Assembly (NCBI GenBank): GCA_020631735.1
Contig: CM036158.1
Location: 84,455,914-84,519,913 of the forward strand
DNA length: 64,000 bases
Direction: 5' to 3'
From: Saccharum officinarum
Taxonomy: Eukaryota > Streptophyta > Magnoliopsida > Poales > Poaceae
Shown here piece by piece: positions 1 through 16,060 of the stretch (positions are counted from its first letter, which is position 1; each line of letters opens with the position of its first letter). The translations under genes and the position numbers were made by a program. The notes beneath the pieces are model-generated. The model ran no database searches and was not told the DNA's origin. It saw only the letters and a list, made by a program, of their open reading frames with translations.

Positions 1-892
1 ATGTTTCTCACCTTGGGTCGTAGTCCACACATAGCCTTCTAGGAGAAGACCACGCGCCCCTCAGTGTCTCCACATTTGTCTCTAATGTCGTTGAGGTGGT
101 CCAGTATTTATTTAGTTAAACGACGACCACCGCACTGTCGGCTCCGCCAGGTCCTTAGGTTCTTTCTTCGGTTGGACCTGGTGCTGGGGCTCCAACGTGG
201 TAGCCTCCTCGCGGTGAGTGGTGGCATCGTGCTCAAAACTAGAAGCCATGGCGAAGCCGGAGGCGAAGAGTTGAGGGTGAGGAAAAATGCAAAAAGGCAA
301 AGGGTGAAGATTGGAAATGTGAAGTGGGAGAATAGGCATAGTGATTGCCACCGAGGTGAGGCGAGGGGCTAAATGGCCATCTGCCATGCACGATCCCCAA
401 AAAAACACTCAGCAATCATAATGTGCGACAAGACTGCTACACCAATAGTTATTCACAAAGGAAAACTGTCACTTTTTTATTCCTAGAATAAAATTAGCGA
501 TTTGGTGCCTTGTGAATGATTTGAACTTAAGATATTTTGTGCCTGAATTACGAGTAAGGCTCCAACCGGACTAGAGCATCCTGATTAGTCTATAGCTTAG
601 GACTGTGAGTAAACTCAGTGGTGGGGATGAAAACTATCCTAACTTTAAACTATATCCATGTGCAAAGTGCGATGTGACTCTGCTCATGGCAACTCAAACA
701 TGAAATAGTTTGAAGGATGCGAATGGAAAGTGAATAAACAAACACATCAGGAACTAGTCATTTCATTGATAATTCAAGAAGATGGATTTACAAGTGATTA
801 AACTAGAATCCTAATCTAAGATAGCTGGAGCAAGCCCCACCTCCGATCGTCACCAAGCTCCCTACAGGGCTCGATGGTGAGATGGGAGTAGC

Positions 893-1431
893 CTAGCTCC
901 TCGACGGTGACCCACTGCCCATGGGTTCGTCCTTCACCTCTTCTTTCTCCTCCTCATCGACCTCCTTCTCGGTGACCTCTGCCTCACTATCGCTGCTAAG
1001 GATCACCAAGCCGCCATCTCTTGGGATGAAAATGGCCTCATGATTCAGCTTGACAAAGAGCTTCCTCGTAATCTCCTCGTCTTGACTCATGTCTGGCGAG
1101 CTAATGGCTTGAGGAGTGGAGGGCCGGGGATATCGGGGCCAGCAGGGGTGACGGAGGTGGCAGGGGTAGTGGAGATGATCGAGGTAGCAGGAGCGATGCC
1201 CGTTGGTGGGGTCATGTCTTCCGGCTCATCCTCATCGGAGAGCTCAATTACCACCTCCAGTACCGATGGCACCAGATAGGTCAACAGCCTAATTGGGGAC
1301 CCCAGCGGAGTGCCTTTGTCGACCCCAACATCTCCTCTCGGGACCGTTGGGATTGGAGGCGTGGGAAGCACGGCCGGCGGCAATGCCGCTGTCGGCGTAG
1401 GGGCTTCGAAGGACGTCAGAGACGAAGACAC
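893..1431 (-). pseudogene. Antisense acidic/proline-rich frame of a retroelement, frameshifted
   Basis: Two minus-strand frames (1431-1087 and 1090-893) overlap by four bases and together read as one low-complexity protein: a Pro/Thr/Ala-rich part with the acidic stretch IELSDEDEPED, then LVILSSDSEAE and a Glu/Lys-rich tail. The overlap suggests that one frameshift split a longer frame. Such acidic antisense frames occur in grass Tat/Retand-type gypsy elements, and the second gypsy element here (18618-28947) also carries a minus-strand frame. No catalytic motif is visible and function is unknown. It could instead be a chance open frame in GC-rich sequence. Confidence 0.35.
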
Positions 1432-1964
1432 GGGTGCAGATGGTGGGGCGATGTCGTGTTGCCTGATGATGCCACCTTAGTCGATTGGTCGGGCGAGTTG
1501 GCGAGTAGCAGACACGGCACCTTGCAGGGACGCTTGTGCCTACTAGTTTTCTGCCTCATTTTTGCAACAAGATTTGGGAATGGAGGTTGCAGATTCAACA
1601 CGAGCGAGCCTAATTAAGTAGGACCAAGCTACCTTTCTAGGAATCTCAACCGCCATCCCATTTAAAAAGGAATTAAATCTCCACCACGCACACTCATGGG
1701 GAGCCAAGCCGATGCAATAATTCGACTAACAGATGACTGTGCGCCCCCTGGCTTGTGTGTGAAATAGGATTGACAAGACAAGTCAACCCAAGGATGGCAC
1801 TGGAACAAGCTCGTCTCCCAACAACGCACCTTTATTGGCTTGCACGAGATCGAGGCTTAAGTCGCTATTGGTAACTCAGGCCACCTCTTGGTACCCGGAC
1901 TACAAACCACCAGACTAAGACAATCCTAACTAGTCACAGACGACCAAGTTGCGTTTGACAGACA

Positions 1965-1977
1965 AGCTTGGGGCTTA
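1965..1977 (+). other. Polypurine-like tract before the LTR
   Basis: The sequence aagcttggggctta sits immediately 5' of the TGTCGATGCC start of the LTR, as expected for the plus-strand primer site of a gypsy element in + orientation. It is short and interrupted by pyrimidines, so the call rests mainly on its position. Confidence 0.4.
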
Positions 1978-2385
1978 TGTCGATGCCATACCCCCGTGTA
2001 CCCCAACTTCCATATTGCCGACTACCGACTCCGGATCAGAGAAGACCCGAAGGCCAACGATGACCCTATTCAAGGAAGGATATCTCCGGATTGTGTCAAG
2101 ACACTGACTAGAGAATGACTCCTTAAGCTTGTAGGGCAAGTTGATCACGGATACAAATAGCTATCAATATCCCCTGTTGTGATCATCGAAGCTCTCATAG
2201 GCATAGCCACATTGCAACAACAATCTCGCGAATACAAGAAATACAAGAGTAGCAATTGGACGTATGACTTTTACTAGCTTCCCGAGGGCCCGAACCAGTA
2301 TAAATCTCGTATCCATCTGTGATTGTTCTTCGCACCAAGTGGGGTTCCCCAAGAACCAAATATCTGCCGATAAAAAACATTGACA
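1978..2385 (+). mobile_element. Gypsy-type LTR (3' LTR, 408 bp)
   Basis: Starts TGTCGATGCC and ends AACATTGACA, giving the short terminal inverted repeat TGTC/GACA. A TATA-like ccagtataaatctc lies near 2293-2306, about 90 bases before the end, as in a U3/R arrangement. The second LTR of the pair is not in the window. The right flank is gaatatttat; the matching left TSD cannot be tested. Confidence 0.55.
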
Positions 2386-2634
2386 GAATATTTATGTTAG
2401 TTGAGTTTTTTTCATCTTTTTATTTCACAAAAGCTATCTTTTGCCTGTTTGATTTATTGGTCTTTGTCACACATTTTTTTGGCCATCGGATTTGCACCTG
2501 TCAATCCCCTGCCATGTCGTTCGTCTGTCTCCCTCCTCCGCTTTTGTCTCTGACTTTCGTGTCCCACATGTCAGCTCATTTTTGGGAAACACGCGCATTA
2601 TCTCTTTGAACTGTTAATTTCCTTTCCCCACTTT

Positions 2635-3150
2635 GGAGGTGAAGCCCAAGGCAGAGGGGTTCTCTGTCCTCGATTTTGCTATCATTTGTGAGTTTTCCTT
2701 CTAGTTGTAGATCATATGTTTTTAGATACTACCACTGTCGACCTAATTTTGGTTGGATTTTTGTCGTTTGATGTTCTCTGTGCTCTTCTATTTTTGGAGG
2801 CGGAGTTGGAGGTGGAAGCGGAGCACGAGGCGGAGGGCCTCTCCATCATCGATTTTGAAGTCATTGGTGAGTTTCCCTTCTAGTTTTTTATCAGATGTTT
2901 TAGATCTCGTCGTTGTTGACCAGATTTTGATTGGATTTTCGTCGTTTTGATGTTCTATCTGCTCTTTTTGTTTTGTGAAGCCTGAGCCATAACTATAGGC
3001 TAAGGCGGACCCTTGGGCTTAGTTGGAGTCAGTCTTCTCCGGCGTGGATTTGTTTCCAAGTGAGTTTTCATTCAGTTCATGTTTAGAAGTTGTAGATCCG
3101 GTTGTTGTTGTTGTGATATTCAATGTTTGTTCCTAATTTGTGTATGCTGA
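2635..3150 (+). repeat. Three tandem ~173-bp units, each an exon-like block plus GTGAGT donor
   Basis: Unit 1 starts at 2635 (ggaggtgaagcccaaggc) and unit 2 at 2808 (ggaggtggaagcggagca), a period of 173 bp. A more diverged unit 3 begins near 2979. Each has a GC-richer block of about 60-80 bp, then a GTGAGTTT donor-like site and a T-rich part with the shared words ttcta, tagatc and gttgttga. The GC-richer blocks of units 1 and 2 read in frame as related peptides (…EGFSVLDF / …EGLSIIDF), so exon duplication is possible. Confidence 0.6.
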
Positions 3151-3546
3151 TGCGGAGGATTAGTCTTAGGCGTCGTATTTCTATTTGTTGATGTTAGGTG
3201 TAGTTGAATTTGATTGTTTGTATATGGACATGAGCGATGGTAGTTCTTAGCCATGGGAAACTTGGTCCGGATACTAAAAATTAGGGATATGAACTGCTTC
3301 GTGTGTTTGTTTGTAAATTGTTTCTTCTAGAGATGTTATATATAGAACATGAGGCTCGACATGATGAATTGGATAGAATAGTTGAAACATTTTGGCTACC
3401 ATAGTCTGATGAGTTTCTTCTATTCTCTTGATTTCTATCAATTTGTTTTCTCTAGATTTTTGTCCTGACTGCATTAGGTTTGATACCAGTTTGTATGTTA
3501 CATATCCAAATGTGTTAATAGGTGCATTGTGTTGTGTCAGTGGATG

Positions 3547-4400
3547 TCAGGGTGGGCATTCGATTTAAACCGATTAATCGGTTCGATGTCCTCATTTTCA
3601 AAAAAAAAATCAGTTTCCGAACTATGCTAACCGATCAGTTTGTTCTAGAAATCAAAACTGACGCCTTCGGTTTTGGTTTATCAGGTCGGTTCTTTGGTTG
3701 AAACTGACTAGTGACCAGACGACCATCTGACACCACCGTTGCTACATGCTCGCTGCTGGTGCTGGCTTCCCTGGTTGCCACGGCAACTGGCCGCTCTACT
3801 CTGCTTGTCGTTGCTATTGCCAGTTGTGCCTCATCCTTACCGCAGAGCCGCAGCGCCATTGCTAGGTGACCCCTTACTGCTTGTCGCTAGCCATGGAGCC
3901 ACAGCGCCACAGCTGGGTGTAGGCCCTCTACTCCCCAATCCCCGCCACGCGCCCGCGCACGCAAATCTGTCGCTTGCCCACGCGTAGATCCCCAGCTCCC
4001 CTCCTCGTCGTGTGTGCAGATGCGCCACGGCCTTGCGTCACCACCGCCGATGTGAGTGGACTGGGTGCTATCGTGAAGGCCAAAGGGTGGGGGTGTCTGG
4101 TGGACTGGAGAGCTGGGCTCTGGCAAGTGAAGTGTTTTGTGGGCTGCCTTGGAGGGAGTTTTTCTTTGGGCTATGGTATTGGCGTGGGCTTGTGGGTGGG
4201 AAATAGAAAACATGGAGTGTCATAGTGCCATGTGATGCATATCAGTTTGTTCGGTGGATTGGCTTCTTGAGACGCAGAAACTGACACCGAAGCCGATCAC
4301 CAAAATTTCCAACAATGAAAACCGAAACCAAACCGAAAAACCAACACTTGGTTCAGCTCGGTTCGGTCATCGATTTTCAGTAAAAATGTGCCCAGACTGA
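3547..4400. mobile_element. Non-autonomous hAT-type DNA transposon, 854 bp
   Basis: The left end TCAGGGTGGGCA and the right end TGCCCAGACTGA are inverted repeats with two mismatches in 12. They are flanked by a perfect 8-bp target duplication AGTGGATG (3539-3546 and 4401-4408). An 8-bp duplication is the hAT hallmark. Subterminal parts are rich in 'accgaa/ttcggt' words. The centre (about 3720-4230) is GC-rich and unlike the T-rich surroundings. It encodes no transposase, so it would need one supplied in trans. Confidence 0.88.
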
Positions 4401-5051
4401 AGTGGATGCAATCTAAGTAGCCAGAGGGGAACTGCCATGGTTACTAGATTCTTGTTGATGATTATTTAAGTTTTAGAGTGTTGTATTCCTTAGTTGTTCT
4501 TAAGCTTGTTTCTAATATTGTAATTCTTTGTTCATTGGCGGAACATCTATTTTGATATTCTATTTTAGTGCTTATGGTTTTCCTGGTTGCTCTAATTGTT
4601 CTGCTACATTATGATAATACTTATTTATTTATTTTTGAAAATAGGGCTCTAGCATGTTGTATGTTTGATTTGTCATTACTCAATAGCTGTTGTTGTTGTT
4701 GTTCAGCTTGTTGCTGTAATGAATCTTCTTTTCAGCTTGCTTTTGTTTCTTATAGGTGTCATTCTTTGTGCTTGTCTGGTTTTGTTTTCACTAGTTATTG
4801 TAGGTGTTGGATTTTGGTTTTTATTTAAATTAATTTGTTTAGCATTAGCTTCTTTTTTGCTTATTGGTGATAGTGATATACATGGTTGATGAATGTAGGT
4901 GTCTTTCTGTGTGCTTGGCAGGTTTAGTTTTCTATATTACTTGTTACTTTTTTTGTATATTTTACATATTCTTGTTATAAGTAATTAGTTTATTCTTTAA
5001 CTATAAGTTGCTCTTATTTTATATTTTAATTATTTTCTATTTAACCTTTAG

Positions 5052-6200
5052 ATGGCTAGGAAAATGAAGTCATCATTTTTGGATACTGATGGTTCTGATG
5101 GTCATGATGATGATGAATTGTTATTGTGTCAATTCTTCTGTTGCCGATGAAAATGATGACTCAAATTATGATGGTCTTTTCGATTTAGATGTAAGTATAA
5201 ATTAATTTGTAATGTGAGTTAGATATATTTTTCCAGCACATTGCTTATTATTTTTTAGGATTCATTGTGTGATGCCCGTCAATCTTTCAATGAAGCGTTG
5301 TACAAGCAGTATCTGAAAGAAGTACGGTTTGTTTACTTGTGTTAGGTGCCTTATTATTTTATTCTGTTTTTAACTTGCTTTATTGGTTTTGTTGATTTTT
5401 CTTTTTTGTATTATTGCTGTTCAGTGTTCTAGGGTCAAGATGTTGAAGAAGAAGCTATCAATGTCTTTGAGTCACAATGTATGTACTGATTTTGTCTTTC
5501 TAAATCTTTCTCTTTTCAATTTTTGATTTATTAATATATTAAATATTTTAGGTCTAGAAAAAGAAGTCTGATGGTAGACCTAAAGTTGTTTTCTCAAGAT
5601 TTTTTGTGTCAACATTTTCCAATGTGATAAATTCTTTTTTTCCTGATCATAAAGATGTGATTTAGAAGTTTGGATTTGGATCTCTGCTCTTGTTTGACAA
5701 TTGTTCTATGCCAAGAAATTTTGTTCACTAGGTTGCTCGTCTTGTGAACTATAACTTTGGTGACATAGTTGTTGATGGCAAGGTTATATCATTTACGAAG
5801 GAGGCTGTTCATTTTGTTCTTGGCCTTCCATTTGGTGATTCTCCATTTCTTGCTAATTATACCACTGGCAGTCATGTTTACTATCAAGATTTGCGAAGGA
5901 AAGTGTTCCTCCAATCACTTTCTTTTCTAATGCTCTTGTTTCTCAGAAACAAATGTCTGATGATGATATGTTTGTTTGCTTCATTGTAGTTGCAATGAGT
6001 ACATTTCTTTGTCCCAATTCTTTTGTGGTTGCTAGTCAGAAATTTTTGGTATTTTTGAAGATCTTGATAAGATTCGAGGATATGATTGGTGTGGGTATGT
6101 TCTTTCTTGGTTGCTTGAGTACATCAAGTTATTTAATCAATGGAAAAGTTGCAAATCTACTCAGCAAGCCACTTTTGATGGTTGTCTTTACTTCCTGATT
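5052..6200 (+). pseudogene. Decayed multi-exon gene, 5' exons (plant-transposon-like protein)
   Basis: Coding-like blocks bounded by splice signals lie at 5052-5190 (ATG start, donor GTAAGT), 5259-5320, 5425-5478 and 5552 to about 6200. The first block is acidic (Asp-rich). The last contains VNYNFGDIVVDGKVISFT, AVHFVLGLPFGDSPF and, after a frameshift, VVAMSTFLCPNSFVVAS and DWCGYVLSWLLEYIKLF. This resembles the conserved segment of grass transposon-derived proteins often annotated with Ulp1-protease or plant-mobile-type domains; that is from memory of the family and not searched. In-frame stops and at least two frameshifts show it is dead. Further + strand exons appear at 17.5 and 29.2 kb beyond the nested insertions. 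A host gene captured by a TE is an alternative. Confidence 0.55.
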
Positions 6201-6399
6201 GTAGGTTTTTTGTTGCTGATACTTCTTTTCTTTTTATTTTTTATTTATAATTTTAAATTTAAATTTATTGTTTTCTTATGTTCTATATCTTGAACATGAT
6301 AATTTTGGATCACATCAAGTCCATGCTGAGTCGGTTACCTGCTTCTTCGAATCAAGTAGTTATGGATTGGTTACACAATTTGTAATTTTAGTTGGTTGC

Positions 6400-6552
6400 T
6401 TATTTTTCTTTTGGGCCACACGCCTTGTACTTAGGTGAGTCTTGGTTAGCCCTCTGCCAACCACCCTCCCCCTCCCCCGTTTGTAAGTTGTTTCACTCAT
6501 TTTTTAATGTATTCTCCTAGGGAGTTTTGCTCCACAGTTCCAGTCAAAAAAA
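6400..6552 (+). mobile_element. Possible 5'-truncated LINE 3' end with oligo(A)
   Basis: A segment from gggccacacgccttgtac through gtattctcctagggag and cacagttccagtc ends in a run of seven A at 6546-6552. The layout (non-coding tail, '…ccacagttccagtcaaaaaaa') matches 3' ends of grass L1-type LINEs. I did not find a convincing target duplication, so the left limit is approximate. Confidence 0.4.
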
Positions 6553-7622
6553 GTCCCTTAAACTATTCCTCGAATTTCTGTTTGGAAAAAAGATATGATT
6601 AAGCAGTATGCAAGTCTTGACCCCAAAGAAGAAGGTTGTTTTGGTTACCATCCTATTATGGATTATTCAAGGACTTGCAATGCTAAGGTTTCTTCAAACG
6701 CATGCCAACAAAAAGAATGTAAAAATGTGAAAGTTACAATGTATGCACTTCAGATACTTCATAAATCATACATTAAAGAGCAATACCACAAGCTATGAAA
6801 ATAGCATACCTCAAAGTAAATACATAACTCCAAATTTAGATTATCTAGCTTTTGTGAGAAACTGTAAATTAGTGGAGGTAATTCAAATAACAAAGTCAAA
6901 GCATGTGTACCACATCGCCATGTTTACTTGCCTTCACCGAAGATCAATTAAAATGAGATATGCACTCTTTGGAGGCAAACCACCTGATTACAAGCAACCC
7001 TCAATACCAACACAATTATACAAGCAAATACAAGAATAAATAACGCACTATAGTACCCCAAATACGACGTTTAAGCATCTACTGTTTCGCTACCATTTGT
7101 GATAGCAGCACTGTCTCTTCTCTTTTTATAGACATTAAATCAAATAATAAAAAAATTGTCAAAATTTGTCAAATGATAGAAAACCCCATTATCAACAACT
7201 TTGGTATAAAATGATTTGGCATAAGAGATCTCCAAGATAGCCTAAACATCCTCTTACCATAACTGAACTTTTCTGACAACCAAAACAGAACAGCGAGATT
7301 ATAAAATTCATAATTGGAGACATACTTATCCACAAATAGTGTTTTATAACAATCTAGAAAGCATATGAAAAACACTACAACTTTTATTCAGACCAAAACT
7401 TCAAATTCTTCAATTCAGATGGCCGAAAACTGATTTGATCTAAAACTGTCCAAAACCTCTTTGCTAAAAAACAATCTACTTTAAAAGATCGTATCTTCCA
7501 AACTACAGAGGCTACGACGGTGATCTTCATGGCAGAACAAAGATATTGAAGTGCTCTACAACTTTGCCCATAGTAATAAAATTTATTAAGGCCATTAAGA
7601 TATCCTAAAATGGCAACAAATA
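6553..7622. other. Unassigned AT-rich stretch
   Basis: About 1.1 kb, AT-rich, between the LINE-like tail and the first solo LTR. A short + strand frame at 6595-6798 (…SLDPKEEGCFGYHPIMDYS…) looks protein-like in composition, but I do not recognise it and no splice context supports it. Otherwise I see nothing here. Confidence 0.3.
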
Positions 7623-11381
<3,759 letters not shown>

Positions 11382-11734
11382 GAATAGAAATTGCTTAGTA
11401 TGATAGAAATTTAGAATGTGAATGACATAATTTCGGGAATTGATCCAACTAAACCTGTTCTAAATGGATGATTTGACTCACAAAACCTATTCCAAAGAAG
11501 GATATTTGTATTTGTATTTGCAATCTCACCTAGGACAACCACAGTGAATACGATGATAAGCATCCGACGATCCACTCCTTCCTTCCTCTTCAACTCCTCA
11601 CGGCGATCTACGCCGCTACGGCCGTCTCACCGGTTCTGATCTACGACGAATGTAGGACATCCATAATGGACAACAAGGGAACAAGGAATATGAGGACAAA
11701 AACAGGGAGAAAAGATGATGCCTAACTAAAAATC
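11382..11734. other. Spacer between the two solo LTRs
   Basis: 353 bp of older host sequence. Its right edge aaatc (11730-11734) continues at 15073 after solo LTR B, since that LTR is flanked by a perfect AAATC duplication. A GC-richer patch (11580-11640) has no long frame. Nothing recognisable. Confidence 0.5.
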
Positions 11735-14700
11735 TGTCACACCCGGTTTTCTAAAGAATAAAACCAGGCTCGCCATATGTGTGCCCAGGAAGTCCACACA
11801 TATGTCAGAATGAAAAAGTATCGGAAACAATGTTATTATATAACGTATACATAGCTATATTAACACTTACATCAGAGTATCGCGGAACAGTGACTAAACT
11901 TCAGGCTCTATTCTTCTCAGTGACGGCTGACTGGGGGGTTCCATATGCCTAGCACTTCTATCAGTCTTCTAGGAAACTCCACTATACCTTTATTCTTCTT
12001 CTAAGCAACACCTTACTACACACTGGAGTGTGGTGGAAATAGCAAGAGTGAGTCCATGTCGAACTCAACAAGTATAACATAGGGTTCATGAGGCTCAAAG
12101 GCATAACATAGGTTTATCAGCATGTAGCTTTTAATTAGCATTATTTTAGTATAACAATAATATCAAAGTGTCTCAATGTAACAATAAACATATGATCCAT
12201 GTGAAATGATTAACGAATAGCAAAAACATATTCATTATTAATGATCCACTATTCCATAAGGGTCTAAGGCCACTCGTGACCGTGAGCACGGCTGTTATAA
12301 CAGTTTTACACTCTGCAGAGGTTGTACACTTTCACTGTGAGTCATGTTGCCCATATGCCCGGGTTAATTACTCCCAAAACACTTCCAAGGTGAGCAGGCA
12401 GAGAAACACTATGAAGTCTTTCGAAGGTTCGTCTAACAAGTTAGGGCCATTAGATTTCACTCGGCAAACAGATGTAGAGCCCTCCTTCCTGATGGCACAA
12501 TAACTCGCAGCCTATACACATGAGGACAGAGGCCGCACTATACCCGATTCGTCAAGCCATTCTTACGCCATAAAGGAATACCTCTAACAAGCTAGAAAAG
12601 GTCCTTCTATATGACTAAAGCCAGAGTCATTTTAGCCCTCACAGTTGTACTGTAAATTTCGGATTTTCGCTTACAGATAAGTCCTTATGGAGAGTAACGA
12701 GAGCACCAAATAACCCCATGCTCTAGTACCCTTTAACAGTAATAAAATCATCTTTTAATGTTTATTGCATATTCCATTAGTCAAATTACATGATCATAGT
12801 TCATGTTGAGCACTAGCAATACTAATCCATGCAGTATAATAGGTATCAAGGAATAAGATCAACTCTAAGTCATCCTTAACAAGAAATATATGCATAATGA
12901 TATTATTTGCTTAATGTGAATAGGACAACAAGGATAAATCCATGCTATACTTGCTTTTTTTCCCAAAGTTAGCTACTCATAAGTCTTCAACCTCTGTCTC
13001 TGATCTTGAGCTTCTGCTGTACTTGTCGGTCCTCAGCTCCTAGTCTTCAACACTGACGAACCACACTTCCTCTACTCGTAGCAATCAAGCAGAACAAACA
13101 GACAACAAACACAACTAAAAACAACACACCAAACAATAGAGACACTTTAAAAGAGCGCGCACTAAGCAAATTTTAATTTGAAATATAATGTACATTAATC
13201 ATATTAATCAATTTAATATTGAACTATATATATAGAAAATATGTGGCAACTGAACGAAAGCACTTATGTTTCAAGGTTGAACTAAGCATCTTATAATTCA
13301 AAAGACATTTAGTTTAATATTAATTAGATTAACATTAATTTAGGACAGACTTAAGTATAAACCCGTGTTGCGCTTAATTAGAAACTCAATTACACAAGCA
13401 TAAATCAAATTAATATCTAACTTATAAAATTCAAAGATGTAAGACATGTTAAACATTGTTGCTAACACATAACTTCGATCAGCACTATTGCAAAACAACA
13501 AGAACAGATTTAAACCGGGATTTCTTTTAATTGGAAAGCTATTAAATAATATATTAATCTAATTACTATTTAAGTTAATAAATTCATAATCAAGTGACAT
13601 GATAAATATCGTTACTAATACATAGTTTACGTCGACACAAACACGACACGACGCGAATGGAATTGCAACCCTTAGTTATTTTCTAATTAACAGCGATTAA
13701 ATAATTATTAATCAAAAAGTTTCTAAATCAATAAATTTATAATTATGAGATATGACCAACGTTGGTACTACTGCGTAGAGCGCGACGACATGAATCTAAC
13801 GTGACCAGAACTACTCAAATCAGACTTAAAACGACTAAACGACGGACATAATACGATCGATGGCAAACTTGTAGTTAAGATCATCTCCTACCTTCACCCC
13901 TGTTCTTCATGTGCACGTACAGAAGATAACCTGCCGTCCTTTTCTTGTTCAGGTCTTCACGGCTGGCGGGTGGGGATCCTGAGGCCTCCGGCCTTGGCTG
14001 GGACTGGCCGGCTTGGCCGCAGCAGCACGGAGCCACGCGCGCGTGCACCGAGGTAGGGCAGCGGTGGTTGCTCGAGCTCGCCGGCTCGTGGCTCAGCAGC
14101 GGGTCAGCCGAGCGCGGTGTGCGGCGAAGTGGCGCAGGGTCGGCTCCGCATCAGAGGCTACCCGCACGGGGGAGCGGAGGACGCGCGGACCGAGGGCGCT
14201 GTACAAGGGTTGGCCGGAAACCACGAAGAAACTGGCGTCCATGGTGGAGCTCGCCGGAAAAGAGAGATAAATTAGTAACATGATCAAACGAACACGGATT
14301 CGAGAAAACGAGTATACTACGGCGTAGAGAACGATGAGGGCTATCTTGCAGCAGTCATGGTTTTCGCCGGAGACGAGAAACGTGGCCGGAAAAGCTCGCC
14401 GAACATTCGCCGGAGGTTCGACGGAACGTAAGCTGTAGAGGAAGAACTTCGGCGAGAGATGGAGTGAGCTACGAGCGGCGGCTCTCGATAAGGGTTGTAC
14501 TTCTGAGACTAGGGCGTCGAGGGCTACGCCGGCATATATATAGTTGTAGGGTTTGGAAACTTTTGGAAACACGAGATATTTTACTATTTTTAGAATTAAT
14601 TGATTTCGGGATTAAAATAATTACAGAATTTCCAGAATTTTCTTTTAAGCCACGAAAAATAGCCCGGAGCTCAGAAAAATCACGGAAAAAATCTTGGAGA

Positions 14701-15072
14701 CTCTTGGAGAGATAAGGAACTCAACTAAATAGGTTTGGTCTTATAAAAAGATTGATGAAGAGATCAAGGAAAAAGATTAAGCTCATGGAAATTAAAATTT
14801 TAAATCCGGAAAATGCCAAAAAGTTTTCCGGTGAGAAGCAAATGTCGTCCTATGGTAATTTAAAAATAAAAGCACTCACCAACACCAAAGACAAACATCA
14901 CACAAACACCACATTATCAAATTAATATGAAAAAGTTTAAAACCACAATTTTTCTATATTTAAATTAGCAACAACTTAACTTATCTAATAAATTTATTCA
15001 AATATTGAAATCATTTATTTTATTTAGTGTTTTCCAAGCACAACCCAAAATTGAAAATTTTGAGGTGTGACA
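11735..15072 (+). mobile_element. Solo LTR B, 3.34 kb (same family as A)
   Basis: Starts TGTCACACCCGGTTTTCTA and ends TTTTGAGGTGTGACA, flanked by a perfect 5-bp duplication AAATC (11730-11734 and 15073-15077). This shows a complete solo LTR rather than a fragment. A GC-rich patch near 13950-14260 and the TATA-like 'gccggcatatatatag' at about 14530 sit where solo LTR A has its GC-rich patch and 'gactatttatagtc'. Open frames in the GC-rich patch (for example 14093-14572 on the minus strand) overlap one another on both strands and are not believed to be genes. Confidence 0.9.
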
Positions 15073-15372
15073 AAATCCATGCAAGAACAGCACCGCGGAT
15101 GATGGCGGTGGTGGCAAGCCCTAAAACCTCCTTCCTCTCCCTCTTCTCTTTTTCCCTGTGCAGCAGAAAAACGATGACTCTTAAGAAGAGAGGAAGACGC
15201 ATGACGTCTCCCAGTCTGGACCAGGGCTTTTTATTTTTTATCTATCTTCTTAAAACTAAGAATTAATATAACTCCACCATCCACAGTTCAATTAATGCGA
15301 ATAATCAATCAAACGGAAAGTATTCGGCAAGCTCTACGCATTGGTGGTCTCCATTCTCTAGTCTTCGACGGG

Positions 15373-15873
15373 CCATTTCTTTCTTGTTTTAGTTATTTCT
15401 TAGTACCTTTGCCTGATGTTTTTGTCTATGTCTACATGTTTATGTTCATTGCTCCTATCCTTTTCTACATGTAGTCTATCTTTTTCTTGTTTTTATCATT
15501 TGTTTTTATATTTCTATTCTTATTATTCCTGTGTAATGTTCTTGTATCTTGGCTTAAGTTTGTATTCAAATATTTTTCCATATTTGGTTGTATAGTTCAA
15601 ATCTTTCCTTTTTTTAGGAGAAATCTTTAATTATTTGGTGCTAAGGAAAGATTTGAACTACAATCCAATATAGAAAAATATTTGAATACAAACTTAAGCC
15701 AAGATACAAGAACATTACACAGTAATAATAAGAACAGAAATATTAAAAACAAATGATGAAAACAAGAAAAGATAGACTACATGTAGGATAGAACGAATGA
15801 ACATAAACATGTAGACACAAACAAAAACATTAGACAAAGGTACTAAAAAATTACTAAAACAAGAAAGAAATGG
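15373..15873. repeat. Large near-perfect inverted repeat (hairpin, ~230-bp arms)
   Basis: The left arm (15373-15608) and the reverse complement of the right arm (15645-15873) match almost base for base, from ccatttctttcttgtttt at the outer edge to gttcaaatctttcc at the loop, with scattered mismatches and one-base gaps. The loop is about 36 bp. A transcript across it would fold into a long double-stranded RNA. No target duplication was seen at its edges, so it may be a foldback duplication and not a mobile unit. Confidence 0.88.
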
Positions 15874-16060
15874 ACATAAACAAGAACAAGCCACAAAACT
15901 TACTTCCTTGAAGACCACAGGAAAGCCAAGAAGAAGGAACAGAGAAAAAGAAATAACAAAAACAAGAAAGAAATGGACATGAACAAGAACAAGCCAGAAA
16001 ACTTACTTCCTCGAAGAGTAGAGGAAAGCCAAGAAAAAAAGAACATAAGAAAAAAAGAAG
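15861..16060. repeat. Tandem ~103-bp duplication next to the hairpin
   Basis: The word aagaaagaaatggacat recurs at 15861 and 15964 (period 103). It is followed in both units by 'aacaagaacaagcca(c/g)aaaacttacttcct', then 'gaagac/gaagag' and 'gaaagccaagaa'. The first unit overlaps the outer edge of the hairpin's right arm, so the duplication and the hairpin share an edge. Confidence 0.75.

Larger units (their letters stand above)
1..1977 (+). mobile_element. Decayed internal region of a gypsy-type retroelement (3' part)
   Basis: No intact reading frame spans this stretch. It lies directly 5' of an LTR (1978-2385) preceded by a purine-rich tract, so I read it as the 3' internal part of an LTR element in + orientation whose 5' part lies outside the window. 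The only coding-like material is on the opposite strand (893-1431). A Pro/Glu/Lys-containing minus-strand frame at 112-408 looks vaguely gag-like, but I cannot assign it. The family call is an inference from the LTR and the antisense frame. Confidence 0.4.
2386..5051 (+). other. Leader/intron-like region of an old gene-like unit
   Basis: T-rich, intron-like sequence with repeated exon-like blocks (2635-3150) and an inserted hAT element (3547-4400). No long reading frame. It lies directly upstream of the first coding fragment of the decayed multi-exon unit, whose ATG at 5052 follows an acceptor-like tttaacctttag. I read it as the former 5' region of that unit; this is inference. Confidence 0.35.

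Noticed and set aside
14093..14572. 159-codon minus frame
   Set aside because: Falls in the GC-rich patch of a solo LTR with a perfect target duplication; overlapping open frames exist on the + strand.
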